A stretch of 64,000 bases of DNA from Methanoregula sp. PtaB.Bin085 (GTDB lineage: Archaea > Halobacteriota > Methanomicrobia > Methanomicrobiales > Methanospirillaceae): assembly GCF_002067035.1 (NCBI RefSeq), contig NZ_MVQB01000013.1, positions 1 to 64,000 of the forward strand, given 5' to 3'. Under the pieces are notes generated by a model that did no database searches, was not told where the DNA came from, and saw nothing but the letters and a program-made list of their open reading frames with translations. The position numbers were made by a program, and so were the translations under genes. Position 1 is the stretch's first letter, and every line of letters starts with the position of its first letter. Shown here piece after piece: positions 9,879 through 18,627 of the stretch.

Positions 9879-11816
9879 ATGGCAGGTCTCAGGAGTCTGA
9901 CAATTATTTTCCTTCTGATCATTGGCGTTGCCGGAGTTATGGCAGAAAATGTTCAGGTGCAGCATGTCCGTATGAATACAATCGGTGCTTCGGTACCCGT
10001 AAATATTTCCCTTGACAGCTCATCAAATGGTCTTGCAGGGTACGATGTCACTATTATTCTTAGCAATCCAAACGTTGCGGAAATTACAGAAGTGAAGTTC
10101 CCGTCCTGGGCTGTTCTCAATGAGAGTACGCGCCTTACAGCATCATCGGTTCGAATCAGAGCAGTCGATTTACACAATACGATTAAAAATGGTGACCAGA
10201 ATATCGGCTTCGGATCGATTCTCCTGCGGGGTAAATCTATCGGATCGTCTGACATCATTGTAACCATCAGGAATATCACTGACGATCATGGGGATATTCT
10301 CACGACTGGATCTTCGGTACCTGGAAAAGTGACAGTTGACCAAACTCCGACACGAACTGCACCAATCATTGCTAACCATACGTCTACGCACCTTTCTCAG
10401 ATTCCACTGGCTGCGATCAATACTGCGAAATCCAGTCTCCATATCGCTTATGGACATACCTCTCACGGGAGTCAGATTATTACCGGAATGGAGGGATTGA
10501 CTTCATTCCCCGGTGCACCTTACGGAGGATCGACCTATGAGTTCAACAACGGCGGTAATGGTGGAGCCCTCGATCTGCGCGACACCCCATTTTCCGGAGC
10601 CTATGATCTCGGGAACCCGGATCGAACCGCTTGGGCTTCGGCCACCCGAACCTATCTTGCAGAGAATCCTGAGGTTAATGTCATAATCTGGTCCTGGTGT
10701 GGACAAGCTGATACGACAGAGTCAGATATCAATACATATCTCGAGCTGATGCGTTCCCTTGAGAAAGATTACCCGGAGGTTACCTTCGTATACATGACCG
10801 GCCATCTAACGGGGTCCGGGGGTTCAGGGAACCTGAATCAACGCAATGAGCAGATCCGCAGATATGTTCAGGCGAATAACAGCGTACTTTTTGATTTCGC
10901 AGACATCGAAAGTTTCGATCCTGATGGGAATGTCAATTATATGCTTTTGAATGCTGATGATAATTGTACATATAATAATAATATCCGATATAACTGGGCT
11001 GTTGAATGGCAGAATACCCACACCGAAGGTGTCGACTGGTTCGACTGCTCGCCAGCACATACACAACCACTTAACGGGAATCTGAAAGCATACGCTGCCT
11101 GGTGGCTCTGGGCCCGGCTTGGAGGATGGAACGGAATTCCGGTTAATACTGCAGTTCCCGATGCGGTTGGAGTCTATAGATCGTCCTCGCACATGTTTTA
11201 CCTGCGACCCGGCACCTGGCCATCCGGTGCAACTTCAGTAATAAACTGGGGTGTCAGCACGGATATTCCGGTGACAGGAGACTGGAACGGTAACGGGATA
11301 ACGGATGTGGGAATATACCGTCCATCGACGCATATGTTCTATCTCCGGACCCCCGGGTCTCCCACGACCGCGATAGACTGGGGTGTCAGCACGGATATTC
11401 CGGTGACAGGAGACTGGAACGGTAACGGGATAACGGATGTGGGAATATACCGTCCATCGACGCATATGTTCTATCTCCGGACCCCCGGGTCTCCCACGAC
11501 CGCGATAGACTGGGGTGTCAGCACGGATATTCCGGTGACAGGAGACTGGAACGGTAACGGGATAACGGATGTGGGAATATACCGTCCATCGACGCATATG
11601 TTCTATCTCCGGACTCCCGGGTCTCCCACGACCGCGATAGACTGGGGGGTAAGCTCGGATATTCCGGTGACAGGAGACTGGAATGGTAACGGGATAACGG
11701 ATGTGGGAATATACCGCCCGTCGACACATATGTTCTATCTCCGGACTCCCGGATCGCCAACGACCGCTATTGACTGGGGTGTGGGGACCGACGCACCAGT
11801 AATCGGTCACTGGTAA
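9879..11816 (+). CDS. Secreted SGNH-like hydrolase with cohesin-like domain and FG-GAP-like repeats
   Basis: This 645-residue secreted protein starts with a signal peptide ending near VAGVMA (~22). Residues ~24-150 form an all-beta, cohesin-like region (VNISLDSSSNGLAGYDVTI, with FPSWA). Residues ~170-425 resemble an SGNH/GDSL-type hydrolase: GHTSHGSQ (~193-200) could carry the nucleophilic Ser, and DCSPAHTQP (~388) the Asp-His pair, with WSWCGQ and TGHLTG between. The C-terminus has five 44-residue FG-GAP-like units, ending in G-H-W. Units 2-4 are nearly identical at DNA level (132-bp period). Substrate unknown; an extracellular ester or acetylated glycan is plausible. The hydrolase call rests on motif spacing, so a non-catalytic fold is possible. 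Confidence 0.72.
   Translation: MAGLRSLTIIFLLIIGVAGVMAENVQVQHVRMNTIGASVPVNISLDSSSNGLAGYDVTIILSNPNVAEITEVKFPSWAVLNESTRLTASSVRIRAVDLHNTIKNGDQNIGFGSILLRGKSIGSSDIIVTIRNITDDHGDILTTGSSVPGKVTVDQTPTRTAPIIANHTSTHLSQIPLAAINTAKSSLHIAYGHTSHGSQIITGMEGLTSFPGAPYGGSTYEFNNGGNGGALDLRDTPFSGAYDLGNPDRTAWASATRTYLAENPEVNVIIWSWCGQADTTESDINTYLELMRSLEKDYPEVTFVYMTGHLTGSGGSGNLNQRNEQIRRYVQANNSVLFDFADIESFDPDGNVNYMLLNADDNCTYNNNIRYNWAVEWQNTHTEGVDWFDCSPAHTQPLNGNLKAYAAWWLWARLGGWNGIPVNTAVPDAVGVYRSSSHMFYLRPGTWPSGATSVINWGVSTDIPVTGDWNGNGITDVGIYRPSTHMFYLRTPGSPTTAIDWGVSTDIPVTGDWNGNGITDVGIYRPSTHMFYLRTPGSPTTAIDWGVSTDIPVTGDWNGNGITDVGIYRPSTHMFYLRTPGSPTTAIDWGVSSDIPVTGDWNGNGITDVGIYRPSTHMFYLRTPGSPTTAIDWGVGTDAPVIGHW
11269..11796 (+). repeat. 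Tandem 132-bp DNA repeats inside the SGNH-like gene
   Basis: Four consecutive 132-bp units encode [19 protein letters not shown]-type blades. The first three copies look identical or nearly so at the nucleotide level; the last has diverged at several third positions. Such long, uninterrupted direct repeats are expected to change copy number by slippage or unequal recombination. Confidence 0.85.
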
Positions 11817-11826
11817 CTTTTTTTTC
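11814..11826 (+). terminator. Poly-T tract after the SGNH-like gene
   Basis: The stop codon runs directly into a run of nine T residues (11817-11825), a typical archaeal T-tract terminator. The following ~50 bases lead to the next ATG at 11876 with no clear Shine-Dalgarno. Confidence 0.45.
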
Positions 11827-11875
11827 GCTGTTCCGATCTGAATGTTTATTCTGTCTGAAACAGTATTACGTATTA

Positions 11876-13705
11876 ATGTCAGCAAACCGGATTATGCGCA
11901 CGGGAACCATACCCCTCATTCTGTTTATCCTCATTATTCCGACAGGAGTATCTGCAGTATTTCTCGATGAATCGAATGTTCTGGGATCTCCTGGGGACCA
12001 GTATTGGAATGTAGCCGCACCGGGGGATTATTTTTTAACTTTCTCTTCGGACACTATCAGCACAAATCATAATTATGCTATTCGTATCGTTTCATCCGAC
12101 GTCATACTGGATGGCATGGGTAAGAATCTCACAGGGCCGGGGATCGGCAGTGTTGAGCCAGGACCATCGTACTATGGCATAAGAGTCAACTCAGGGACTA
12201 TTACACAGAATGTTACCGTAAAAAATGTAAGTATCCAAAATAAAAATCTTGCAATTGTCTATGAATGGGTCAGCGGTGGGGGTATCCAGTCGGTTCATTG
12301 CTCGTCCAATACGCAAGGAATCACGACATGGAACAGCTCTAATCTGACGGTTCAGGCAAATATCGTAAATTCCAATACCCATGGAATTGTACTTGACGGA
12401 CATGCAGCCAAGAACGATTTCTTAGTTGTCGACTCGAACAACGCATATGGAAATTCCCAGTTCGGCATCCATCTCTGGTTGACGAACAATAATAACTCAA
12501 TAACCAACAATCAGGCAAATTTTAACAATATGGGAGTTGTATTCACAGACGGGGGTACTGGAAATTCCGGCACTAATAATACACTTTCCCGCAACACGGT
12601 AATCGGAAACGTGAATGGAATATACTTCCTGAATTACAGCGGAAATTCAATTTCATACAACACGATCAACGGGAATACCAATGTCGGTATGTGGTTCGAC
12701 CGGTCCGGGTCGAATAATTTCACGAGAAATTCTGTAAATGGTACGGGGTGGGTCGGCATCTATCTGGGGGGATCCAGCAGCGGGAATATAGTTTATGATA
12801 ATATATTCCAGAACACCGATAACGAAGAGACTGACGGGACCAGTCCTAACACCCGTTGGAATATTACGCCTGTGAGCGGCAGAAATCTGGTAAACGGGCC
12901 TTCGATCGGCGGAAATTACTGGACAAATCCATCAGGGCTCGGTTATTCGGATACCTGTTCTGATGGAAATTCTGATGGATTCTGCGACACCCCGTACACT
13001 CATACCGGGGGAATTACCGATTATTATCCCCTCCACAAGTGGGTCTCGACAGGTCAGGGAGTGGGGATATACCGTCCGTTGACGCATATGTTCTATCTCC
13101 GGACCCCCGGGTCTCCCACGACCGCGATAGACTGGGGTGTCAGCACGGATCTTCCGGTGACAGGAGACTGGAACGGTAACGGGATAACGGATGTGGGGAT
13201 ATACCGTCCGTCGACACATATGTTTTATCTCCGGACCCCCGGGTCTCCCACGACCGCGATAGACTGGGGTGTCGGCACGGATCTTCCGGTAACGGGAGAC
13301 TGGAATGGAAACGGGATAACGGATGTGGGGATATACCGTCCGTCGACGCATATGTTCTATCTCCGGACCCCCGGGTCTCCCACGACCGCGATAGACTGGG
13401 GTGTCAGCACGGATCTGCCGGTAACGGGGGACTGGAATGGAAACGGGATAACGGATGTGGGGATATACCGTCCGTCGACACATATGTTCTATCTCCGGAT
13501 TCCCGGGTCTCCCACGACCGCGATAGACTGGGGTGTCAGCACGGATCTTCCGGTAACGGGAGACTGGAATGGAAACGGGATAACGGATGTGGGGATATAC
13601 CGTCCGTCGACGCATATGTTCTATCTCCGGACTCCCGGGTCTCCCACGACCGCGATAGACTGGGGTGTCAGCACGGATCTGCCGGTAACGGGGAGATGGT
13701 TATAA
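11876..13705 (+). CDS. Secreted right-handed beta-helix protein with FG-GAP-like repeats
   Basis: This is a 609-residue secreted protein. A signal peptide (PLILFILIIPTGVSA, ending ~residue 27) precedes a parallel beta-helix of the NosD/PbH1 type (about 45-385), with repeated N-rich rungs such as NNNNSITNNQANFNN and TLSRNTVIGNVNGIYF. This fold is common in carbohydrate-binding or -cleaving surface proteins; no catalytic residues can be assigned. A short DGNSDGFCD acidic segment may bind calcium. Five FG-GAP-like units (from ~395) follow and end in G-R-W-L. The repeat DNA is almost interchangeable with that of the preceding gene. The start could instead be the internal Met of MRTGTIPL at 11894. 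Confidence 0.8.
   Translation: MSANRIMRTGTIPLILFILIIPTGVSAVFLDESNVLGSPGDQYWNVAAPGDYFLTFSSDTISTNHNYAIRIVSSDVILDGMGKNLTGPGIGSVEPGPSYYGIRVNSGTITQNVTVKNVSIQNKNLAIVYEWVSGGGIQSVHCSSNTQGITTWNSSNLTVQANIVNSNTHGIVLDGHAAKNDFLVVDSNNAYGNSQFGIHLWLTNNNNSITNNQANFNNMGVVFTDGGTGNSGTNNTLSRNTVIGNVNGIYFLNYSGNSISYNTINGNTNVGMWFDRSGSNNFTRNSVNGTGWVGIYLGGSSSGNIVYDNIFQNTDNEETDGTSPNTRWNITPVSGRNLVNGPSIGGNYWTNPSGLGYSDTCSDGNSDGFCDTPYTHTGGITDYYPLHKWVSTGQGVGIYRPLTHMFYLRTPGSPTTAIDWGVSTDLPVTGDWNGNGITDVGIYRPSTHMFYLRTPGSPTTAIDWGVGTDLPVTGDWNGNGITDVGIYRPSTHMFYLRTPGSPTTAIDWGVSTDLPVTGDWNGNGITDVGIYRPSTHMFYLRIPGSPTTAIDWGVSTDLPVTGDWNGNGITDVGIYRPSTHMFYLRTPGSPTTAIDWGVSTDLPVTGRWL
13061..13690 (+). repeat. Tandem 132-bp DNA repeats inside the beta-helix gene
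   Basis: Nearly five 132-bp units share blocks such as ccgggtctcccacgaccgcg with the repeats at 11269-11796, differing at few positions. This suggests recent copying between the two adjacent genes rather than independent divergence. Confidence 0.85.
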
Positions 13706-13740
13706 TCCAATTTCCTGCTAAGGAGAGATTAAGAGAGATA

Positions 13741-14346
13741 TTAATTTTCACACAAAGCCAAAGTCCAGAGATATGATGTACGACATTCTCTGATTTTCAA
13801 GCCATGAGATTTAAGAAGGTCTTCAAATTTTCTTTTCGACCAGTGGTTGATATGCCCAGGAGTATTCCCTCCCGATCCAACGTATTTCGCGCGAAGGATA
13901 TTGGCAAGCCGGAAATATGGTTCGTTCGGAACACTGAACAGGATATATTTTCGTGAAATTTTCCTGATGTTTTCGATTGCTTCGTCCGGGTTTTTGAGAT
14001 GTTCCAGGACTTCGTTTGCTACGATCAGATCGTATTTTTTACAAAGGGATCCCAGTTCATAAACTGATACTGTAAAAAAAACACAGTCGGGAAATTTTTT
14101 ACGGGCAGTATCGATGATCCTGGATGATACATCGGAGCCGGCAACCGGGATCCCGATAGCATTCAGGTGGTTGGTGACATACCCTTCACCACAACCAATT
14201 TCCAGTGCGGATGAAATTTCGGTTCTGATGGGACATAATATCCGATCAAGATCCAAGAAAAACCGAGTCATAAGAAATCTGACAATCGGATTTTTTGATT
14301 CATATTTATTATATAAATTTCCAGCGCCGTCAAATTCCTCGTTCAT
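13741..14346 (-). CDS. Class I SAM-dependent methyltransferase
   Basis: This 201-residue methyltransferase has motif I EIGCGEGYV (residues ~49-57), an acidic post-I strand around GSDVSS and a motif-IV-like VANEVLEHL. It is the last gene of a three-gene leftward operon and overlaps the upstream fusion gene by 17 bases, implying translational coupling. The short size and UbiE/Methyltransf_11-like core fit a sugar or lipid-linked glycan O-methyltransferase. The substrate cannot be read from sequence. Confidence 0.8.
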   Translation of the reverse strand: MNEEFDGAGNLYNKYESKNPIVRFLMTRFFLDLDRILCPIRTEISSALEIGCGEGYVTNHLNAIGIPVAGSDVSSRIIDTARKKFPDCVFFTVSVYELGSLCKKYDLIVANEVLEHLKNPDEAIENIRKISRKYILFSVPNEPYFRLANILRAKYVGSGGNTPGHINHWSKRKFEDLLKSHGLKIRECRTSYLWTLALCEN

Positions 14347-15802
14347 TGGATAACACCGCCAATTGATTCAGCCCGAATTCAAATGTCTCATATCCGACAA
14401 CCGATAGATGCAGATTCTGGGCAAGCCTGAAAATATCCTGTTTATGAAAAATCATGTTGTGTTCCTTAAATGCGGAACTGCTGAAAATTCCTATGAATGA
14501 ACCGATACGTAAAACTGCGTTTCCCAGTGGTGTTGGTGTTGTTATGACAATTTTTCCCGGGTTGTCCAGTCGTGTCACGAGTTCACCAAGTGTCTCGAAA
14601 GGATCCTGAAAATGCTCGATAACAGCCGAAAGGATGATGATATCATATTGTTCATGGTTACCTTTGAATTCCTCAAGAGAACAGAAAGACACATTTTCAG
14701 AAAAATGTATCTTACGGGCATTGAGAATTGCGGAGAAATCCTTATCCGTTCCGGTATACCGGGAAAACGGGATGTGGGATACAAGTTTTCCGTTTCCGCA
14801 CCCGTAATCAAGAATCCTGCCACCCGTTATTGCGTTTCTGATCTGAAAGATCCGTCGTTTTTCAAGGTAAGGTGAGAGCAGCCCGGTGATCTGTCCATTT
14901 CTTCTTTCGGATTCTTCTTTCGCCAGCATGACAAGAATATATCCTACGAGTGAAGGGAACACGGTAATAATCATGAAAAGGACGAATGCAAATACGAACC
15001 CATCTGCGGAGTTTTCGCCCAGGATACTGAATGTAAGGGAACCTACCGATTCCCTGAGTCCGAGGCCTGCTATCGTCAGGGGGATGTTCCCGATCAGTAC
15101 GATGAGGGGAATGGTGACGAAGACCCACGGGTTAAAACCGGCAGAGACTGCCACAAGGTATCCGATCAGACACGCGACAGCGTAATAGAGGAGAGCGAGG
15201 ATAAAAGATGTGGTCATAAGGGGTATATTCCCGACCATGGACTGGATTGCATGGGTGAATTGTTCGCAGTCATCCTGGCTGATTCCGGCATACTTCGCAA
15301 GCAATCCAATCGTTTTTTTATTGGTCATCAGGAAAAAAACAACGGTTACCGCAACGAAAAAGAATGCTATCAGAATCCCAAGCCCGATGTTGCCGGGGAA
15401 AAAAACAAGAATACTCAGAGCGGATAATACGATCAGTGTACAGATATCGATCCCTTTTTCAAGAATAATTGTAGGAAGAGTTGTTGTTTTTCTCTCTTCA
15501 ATATGAAAAACCCTGCCGATCTCTCCAAAATGTCCCGGAGTCACCAGTCCGTAGAAAGATCCTATGAGGAGGATTTTTATTGATTCAGAAAATGGTATGA
15601 TTATTCTACAATAATTCAGGAACAGATTCCAGCGCAGGGTCCTGATAATGATCAGGGCCGGGACGAAAAGGAATGCTCCTGCAAGGTAAACAAGGTTCAG
15701 TGATGACAGCGTCTTCACAACCTCAAGGATGCTTATCCTTGAAAAGATGAAGCCTATCAGCACAACAGTAAAAAAAATCTTAAGAACCGTATTCTTTTTC
15801 AT
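14330..15802 (-). CDS. Flippase-like (AglD/LPG-synthase TM) protein fused to a methyltransferase
   Basis: Residues 1-295 form a multi-spanning UPF0104/LPG_synthase_TM (AglD-like) domain with landmarks FYGLVTPGHFGEIGR and NIPLTIAGLGLRESV, typical of the family that moves or uses polyprenyl-linked sugars. Residues ~315-490 are a class I methyltransferase with LDYGCGNGK (~331-339) and a SAVIEHFQDP segment. The fusion links a membrane lipid-sugar transporter to a methylation activity in one 490-residue polypeptide. ATGA overlap with the upstream GT2 gene (15799-15802) shows co-translation. The AglD-like call is by fold; substrate unknown. Confidence 0.82.
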   Translation of the reverse strand: MKKNTVLKIFFTVVLIGFIFSRISILEVVKTLSSLNLVYLAGAFLFVPALIIIRTLRWNLFLNYCRIIIPFSESIKILLIGSFYGLVTPGHFGEIGRVFHIEERKTTTLPTIILEKGIDICTLIVLSALSILVFFPGNIGLGILIAFFFVAVTVVFFLMTNKKTIGLLAKYAGISQDDCEQFTHAIQSMVGNIPLMTTSFILALLYYAVACLIGYLVAVSAGFNPWVFVTIPLIVLIGNIPLTIAGLGLRESVGSLTFSILGENSADGFVFAFVLFMIITVFPSLVGYILVMLAKEESERRNGQITGLLSPYLEKRRIFQIRNAITGGRILDYGCGNGKLVSHIPFSRYTGTDKDFSAILNARKIHFSENVSFCSLEEFKGNHEQYDIIILSAVIEHFQDPFETLGELVTRLDNPGKIVITTPTPLGNAVLRIGSFIGIFSSSAFKEHNMIFHKQDIFRLAQNLHLSVVGYETFEFGLNQLAVLSNERGI

Positions 15803-16728
15803 TTTTTAAGCCTGTAAAGGATCTCTTCGGATAACATCCGCTGTGTCCTGTTCATGTCGGCAAGAAGGGCGAAAAGCATTGAGAGCCCGCCGAGAATAAG
15901 AAGGACTGTGGTCAGGAGCGCTGAAGGGAGGTACGGGGTCACCAGTCCGGTATTAAAAAAATGTGCAATCACGCGGAAACCGAAAACGAGTCCCGCGACG
16001 ATGAATCCAAGCCCGATGCTCATGAATACCATAAAAGGATGGTAGGTGCCGACACTCCTGAACAGGGTAATTCCTGCGTAACGGGCATACTGGAATATGC
16101 TTGATATCAGGCGGGAGGAATCTCCCCTGCGGTGGAATTCGACAGGAATCTGGGCGATCGGGATTTTCTTGTTTGCAGCCTGAATAAGCGTTTCCTGTGT
16201 ATAGGTATAATCACCAGTCAAATGAATCCTTGCTGCAGCATCGCGTGAAAAAGCTCTGAATCCTGTCTGGGCGTCCCTGATGGGCAACCCCGTTATCATT
16301 CGGATAATACCAGTTGCAATTTTATTCCCCCACAGGTTCCCGCGGGGCATGTGGCTGATTTTATCGATCTGACGATCACCAAGGACAATCTCTGCTCTCC
16401 TTTCGAGAATCGGTTTAATGAGATGGGGAATTTCCCTGCAGTTATACTGCAGATCTGCATCGATATTTACGATTATGTCGGCCCCCATTGCGAGGGATTC
16501 ATTCAGTCCATCCCGGAAGGAAACAGCCAGACCCATGTTGGTTGTGTGGGATAGTATCCTGTCTGCACCAGCCTGCTTCGCCTCTTCGGCCGTGCGATCG
16601 AGTGATCCGTCATTGATAACCAGGATACTGATTTCATCAATACCCTCAATTTTTTCAGGTATTCCCCTGATAACCGCCCCTACGGATTTTTCCTCGTTAT
16701 ACGCCGGGATGGTAATGATAAGTTTCAT
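15799..16728 (-). CDS. GT2 family glycosyltransferase, dolichyl-phosphate-sugar synthase type
   Basis: This 309-residue enzyme begins with the GT-A core LIITIPAYNEEKSVGAV and contains the metal-binding NIDADLQ motif (~95-101) and the QTGFRAFSR acceptor-side loop of DPM1/AglD-like enzymes. Two C-terminal transmembrane helices (about 235-255 and 270-292) anchor it. It probably transfers a sugar from a nucleotide donor to dolichyl phosphate on the cytoplasmic face. It heads the operon with the flippase-methyltransferase fusion, which makes a synthesis-then-flipping pair plausible. Confidence 0.87.
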   Translation of the reverse strand: MKLIITIPAYNEEKSVGAVIRGIPEKIEGIDEISILVINDGSLDRTAEEAKQAGADRILSHTTNMGLAVSFRDGLNESLAMGADIIVNIDADLQYNCREIPHLIKPILERRAEIVLGDRQIDKISHMPRGNLWGNKIATGIIRMITGLPIRDAQTGFRAFSRDAAARIHLTGDYTYTQETLIQAANKKIPIAQIPVEFHRRGDSSRLISSIFQYARYAGITLFRSVGTYHPFMVFMSIGLGFIVAGLVFGFRVIAHFFNTGLVTPYLPSALLTTVLLILGGLSMLFALLADMNRTQRMLSEEILYRLKK

Positions 16729-16805
16729 CAGGATTTATTAATTAAACTTTGGCGGACATTAATCCTTTGAGTCATTCAGATCGGGACGCGGTTGGGTTTT
16801 AAGCT

Positions 16806-16822
16806 AATACTATTATACTCAG
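16806..16822 (+). promoter_or_regulatory. Candidate TATA box of the rfbB operon
   Basis: aatactattatactcag lies 25-40 bases before the rfbB ATG at 16847, the spacing expected for an archaeal TATA box with a very short leader. The gap 16729-16846 also serves the divergent leftward operon; an AT-rich attaattaaac (16737-16747) sits very close to that gene's ATG. Confidence 0.4.
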
Positions 16823-16846
16823 AAATTACCAATATACCTGTAGTCA

Positions 16847-17902
16847 ATGCCCAGAAAAGTACTCGTTACCGGCGGGGCGGGATTTATCGGCAGTAATTTC
16901 ATCCATTACCTCTTGGATAGATATGACGATATTTCCGTCATCAACCTCGATGATCTGACCTATGCCGGAAATCTGCGGAATCTGGCCGATCTTGAAAAGG
17001 ATCCCAGGTATTTCTTCATCCGTGAAAATATCTGTAATTTTCCCGGCTTGCAGACCGTTTTTAAAAAATTCGAGCCGGATTATGTCATAAATTTTGCAGC
17101 TGAATCGCATGTGGACCGCAGTATTCTCGATCCTGACATTTTTATCAGGTCGAATGTTCTTGGAGTTCAGAATCTGTTAAAACTGTCGTTGGATTGCGAA
17201 ATAGAAAGGATGATTCAGATATCTACGGATGAGGTGTATGGTTCACTGGGCGAATCCGGGGTTTTTACCGAGAAAAGTCCGCTCGATCCCCGCAGTCCGT
17301 ATTCCGCGAGTAAAGCCAGCGCTGACCTTTTAACTCTGGCATATTATTATACGTTCAATCTTCCGGTCAATATTACACGGTGTTCCAATAATTACGGCCC
17401 TTTCCAGTTTCCTGAAAAACTTATTCCCCTCACGATTCTTCATTGTCTCAAGGGAGAAAAAATCCCGGTGTATGGTGACGGCCTCAATATCCGGGACTGG
17501 ATCCATGTTGATGATCACTGTTCCGCTATCGATCGTGTTCTTACTGACGGTATTCCGGGTGAGATCTATAATGTTGGCGCACAAAATGAAATGACGAATA
17601 TCGAGATGGTGAATACAATTATCTGTGCTCTTAAAGAACTGCGCCCTGATTTACCTCTTACTGAAGATTCTATCGTTTTCGTTCCCGATCGGAAGGGGCA
17701 TGATCGAAGATATGCGATCGATCCGGAGAAGATACAAAAGACCCTCGGCTGGAAATCTCGTATGCCCGTTTCCGAAGGAATTAAAACGACTGTCGAATGG
17801 TACCTCAACAATGTAAACTGGCTGGAGTCAGTTATCAATGCAGAATACCTTCATTATTATTCAGTGAATTACCGAATAGGTAATCCCTTACCGAAACTAT
17901 GA
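16847..17902 (+). CDS. rfbB: dTDP-glucose 4,6-dehydratase
   Basis: This 351-residue extended SDR enzyme converts dTDP-glucose to dTDP-4-keto-6-deoxyglucose. The Rossmann motif TGGAGFIGSN lies at residues ~8-17, the catalytic tyrosine-lysine pair is in PYSASKASADLL, and STDEVYGSLGE and NNYGPFQFPEKLIPLT are signatures of the RmlB/RffG group. It heads a rightward operon with rfbA, wecE and a wecD-like gene, so its product most likely feeds dTDP-Fuc4NAc. The next gene overlaps by ATGA (17899-17902). Confidence 0.93.
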   Translation: MPRKVLVTGGAGFIGSNFIHYLLDRYDDISVINLDDLTYAGNLRNLADLEKDPRYFFIRENICNFPGLQTVFKKFEPDYVINFAAESHVDRSILDPDIFIRSNVLGVQNLLKLSLDCEIERMIQISTDEVYGSLGESGVFTEKSPLDPRSPYSASKASADLLTLAYYYTFNLPVNITRCSNNYGPFQFPEKLIPLTILHCLKGEKIPVYGDGLNIRDWIHVDDHCSAIDRVLTDGIPGEIYNVGAQNEMTNIEMVNTIICALKELRPDLPLTEDSIVFVPDRKGHDRRYAIDPEKIQKTLGWKSRMPVSEGIKTTVEWYLNNVNWLESVINAEYLHYYSVNYRIGNPLPKL

Positions 17903-18627
17903 ACAGCAGAGAAAAATCAAACGACTGGCTCGATTCGATTAAATGCCATTTCAAGCGATATCCGGAACTGTATGGCGTTATTATCTGGACGATTTCGCCT
18001 GTATTCGTTTTCCGAAAAGATACTTACAGAAAATTACTGAAGTATATACGTCCCGGAAATAACAAAACAATTCTAAATATCGGTTCAGGTCCGTTCAAAC
18101 TCGAAGACGATATAATCAATATTGATATCGCGGCATATGAAAACGTGAACATTGTGGCTGATGCGATGTATCTGCCGTTCAGAACCAATTCCATTGACGC
18201 TGTCATCACTATCGTAGTCCTTGAGCATGTCCCCGAGCCTGAAAGAGTTGTTGACGAAATGCATCGAATACTCAAACCCGATGGCATCATCTACACGCAC
18301 GTCCCATTTCTTCAGGGTTATCACGCCAGTCCTCATGACTATTCACGGTGGACCGCGTCTGGTGTGGTTCAGCTCCACAGGAAATTTAATACAATTGAGA
18401 CAGGTGTCGGTGCCGGTCCTTCATCCTCTCTTGTCTGGATTCTGACAGAGTGGTTTTCGATGGTTTTTTCTTTCAGGAGTGTTATCCTGTACCGGTTTTT
18501 TTTCATCATATTCACAATCCTGTTGTGGCCTGTAAAGTTTTTCGATCTCATCCTGATTGGAAATCCAATGGCTCAGAATATTGCCTCGACGTTTTATTAT
18601 CTTGGGAAGAAGGTGCCGAATTCATGA
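17899..18627 (+). CDS. Class I SAM-dependent methyltransferase
   Basis: This 242-residue methyltransferase has a variant motif I ILNIGSGPFKLE (~56-67), motif II NIDIAAYENV and motif IV ITIVVLEHVPEP, of the Methyltransf_11 type. A hydrophobic C-terminal stretch (VILYRFFFIIFTILLWPVKF) suggests membrane association, as expected for a lipid-linked glycan substrate. It is tied to rfbB and rfbA by ATGA overlaps on both sides, so it is an integral part of the dTDP-sugar operon. The modified position is unknown. Confidence 0.82.
   Translation: MNSREKSNDWLDSIKCHFKRYPELYGVIIWTISPVFVFRKDTYRKLLKYIRPGNNKTILNIGSGPFKLEDDIINIDIAAYENVNIVADAMYLPFRTNSIDAVITIVVLEHVPEPERVVDEMHRILKPDGIIYTHVPFLQGYHASPHDYSRWTASGVVQLHRKFNTIETGVGAGPSSSLVWILTEWFSMVFSFRSVILYRFFFIIFTILLWPVKFFDLILIGNPMAQNIASTFYYLGKKVPNS

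Noticed and set aside
11235-11885. 216-codon minus-strand ORF opposite the SGNH-like repeats
   Set aside because: It is the antisense of the 132-bp tandem repeats and stays open only because the repeat lacks stops in that frame; the peptide is a repetitive Arg/Tyr shadow. The same applies to 12932-13615.
11269-13690. CRISPR array
   Set aside because: Repeats are 132 bp, contiguous and in frame with protein; there are no unique spacers and no cas genes.
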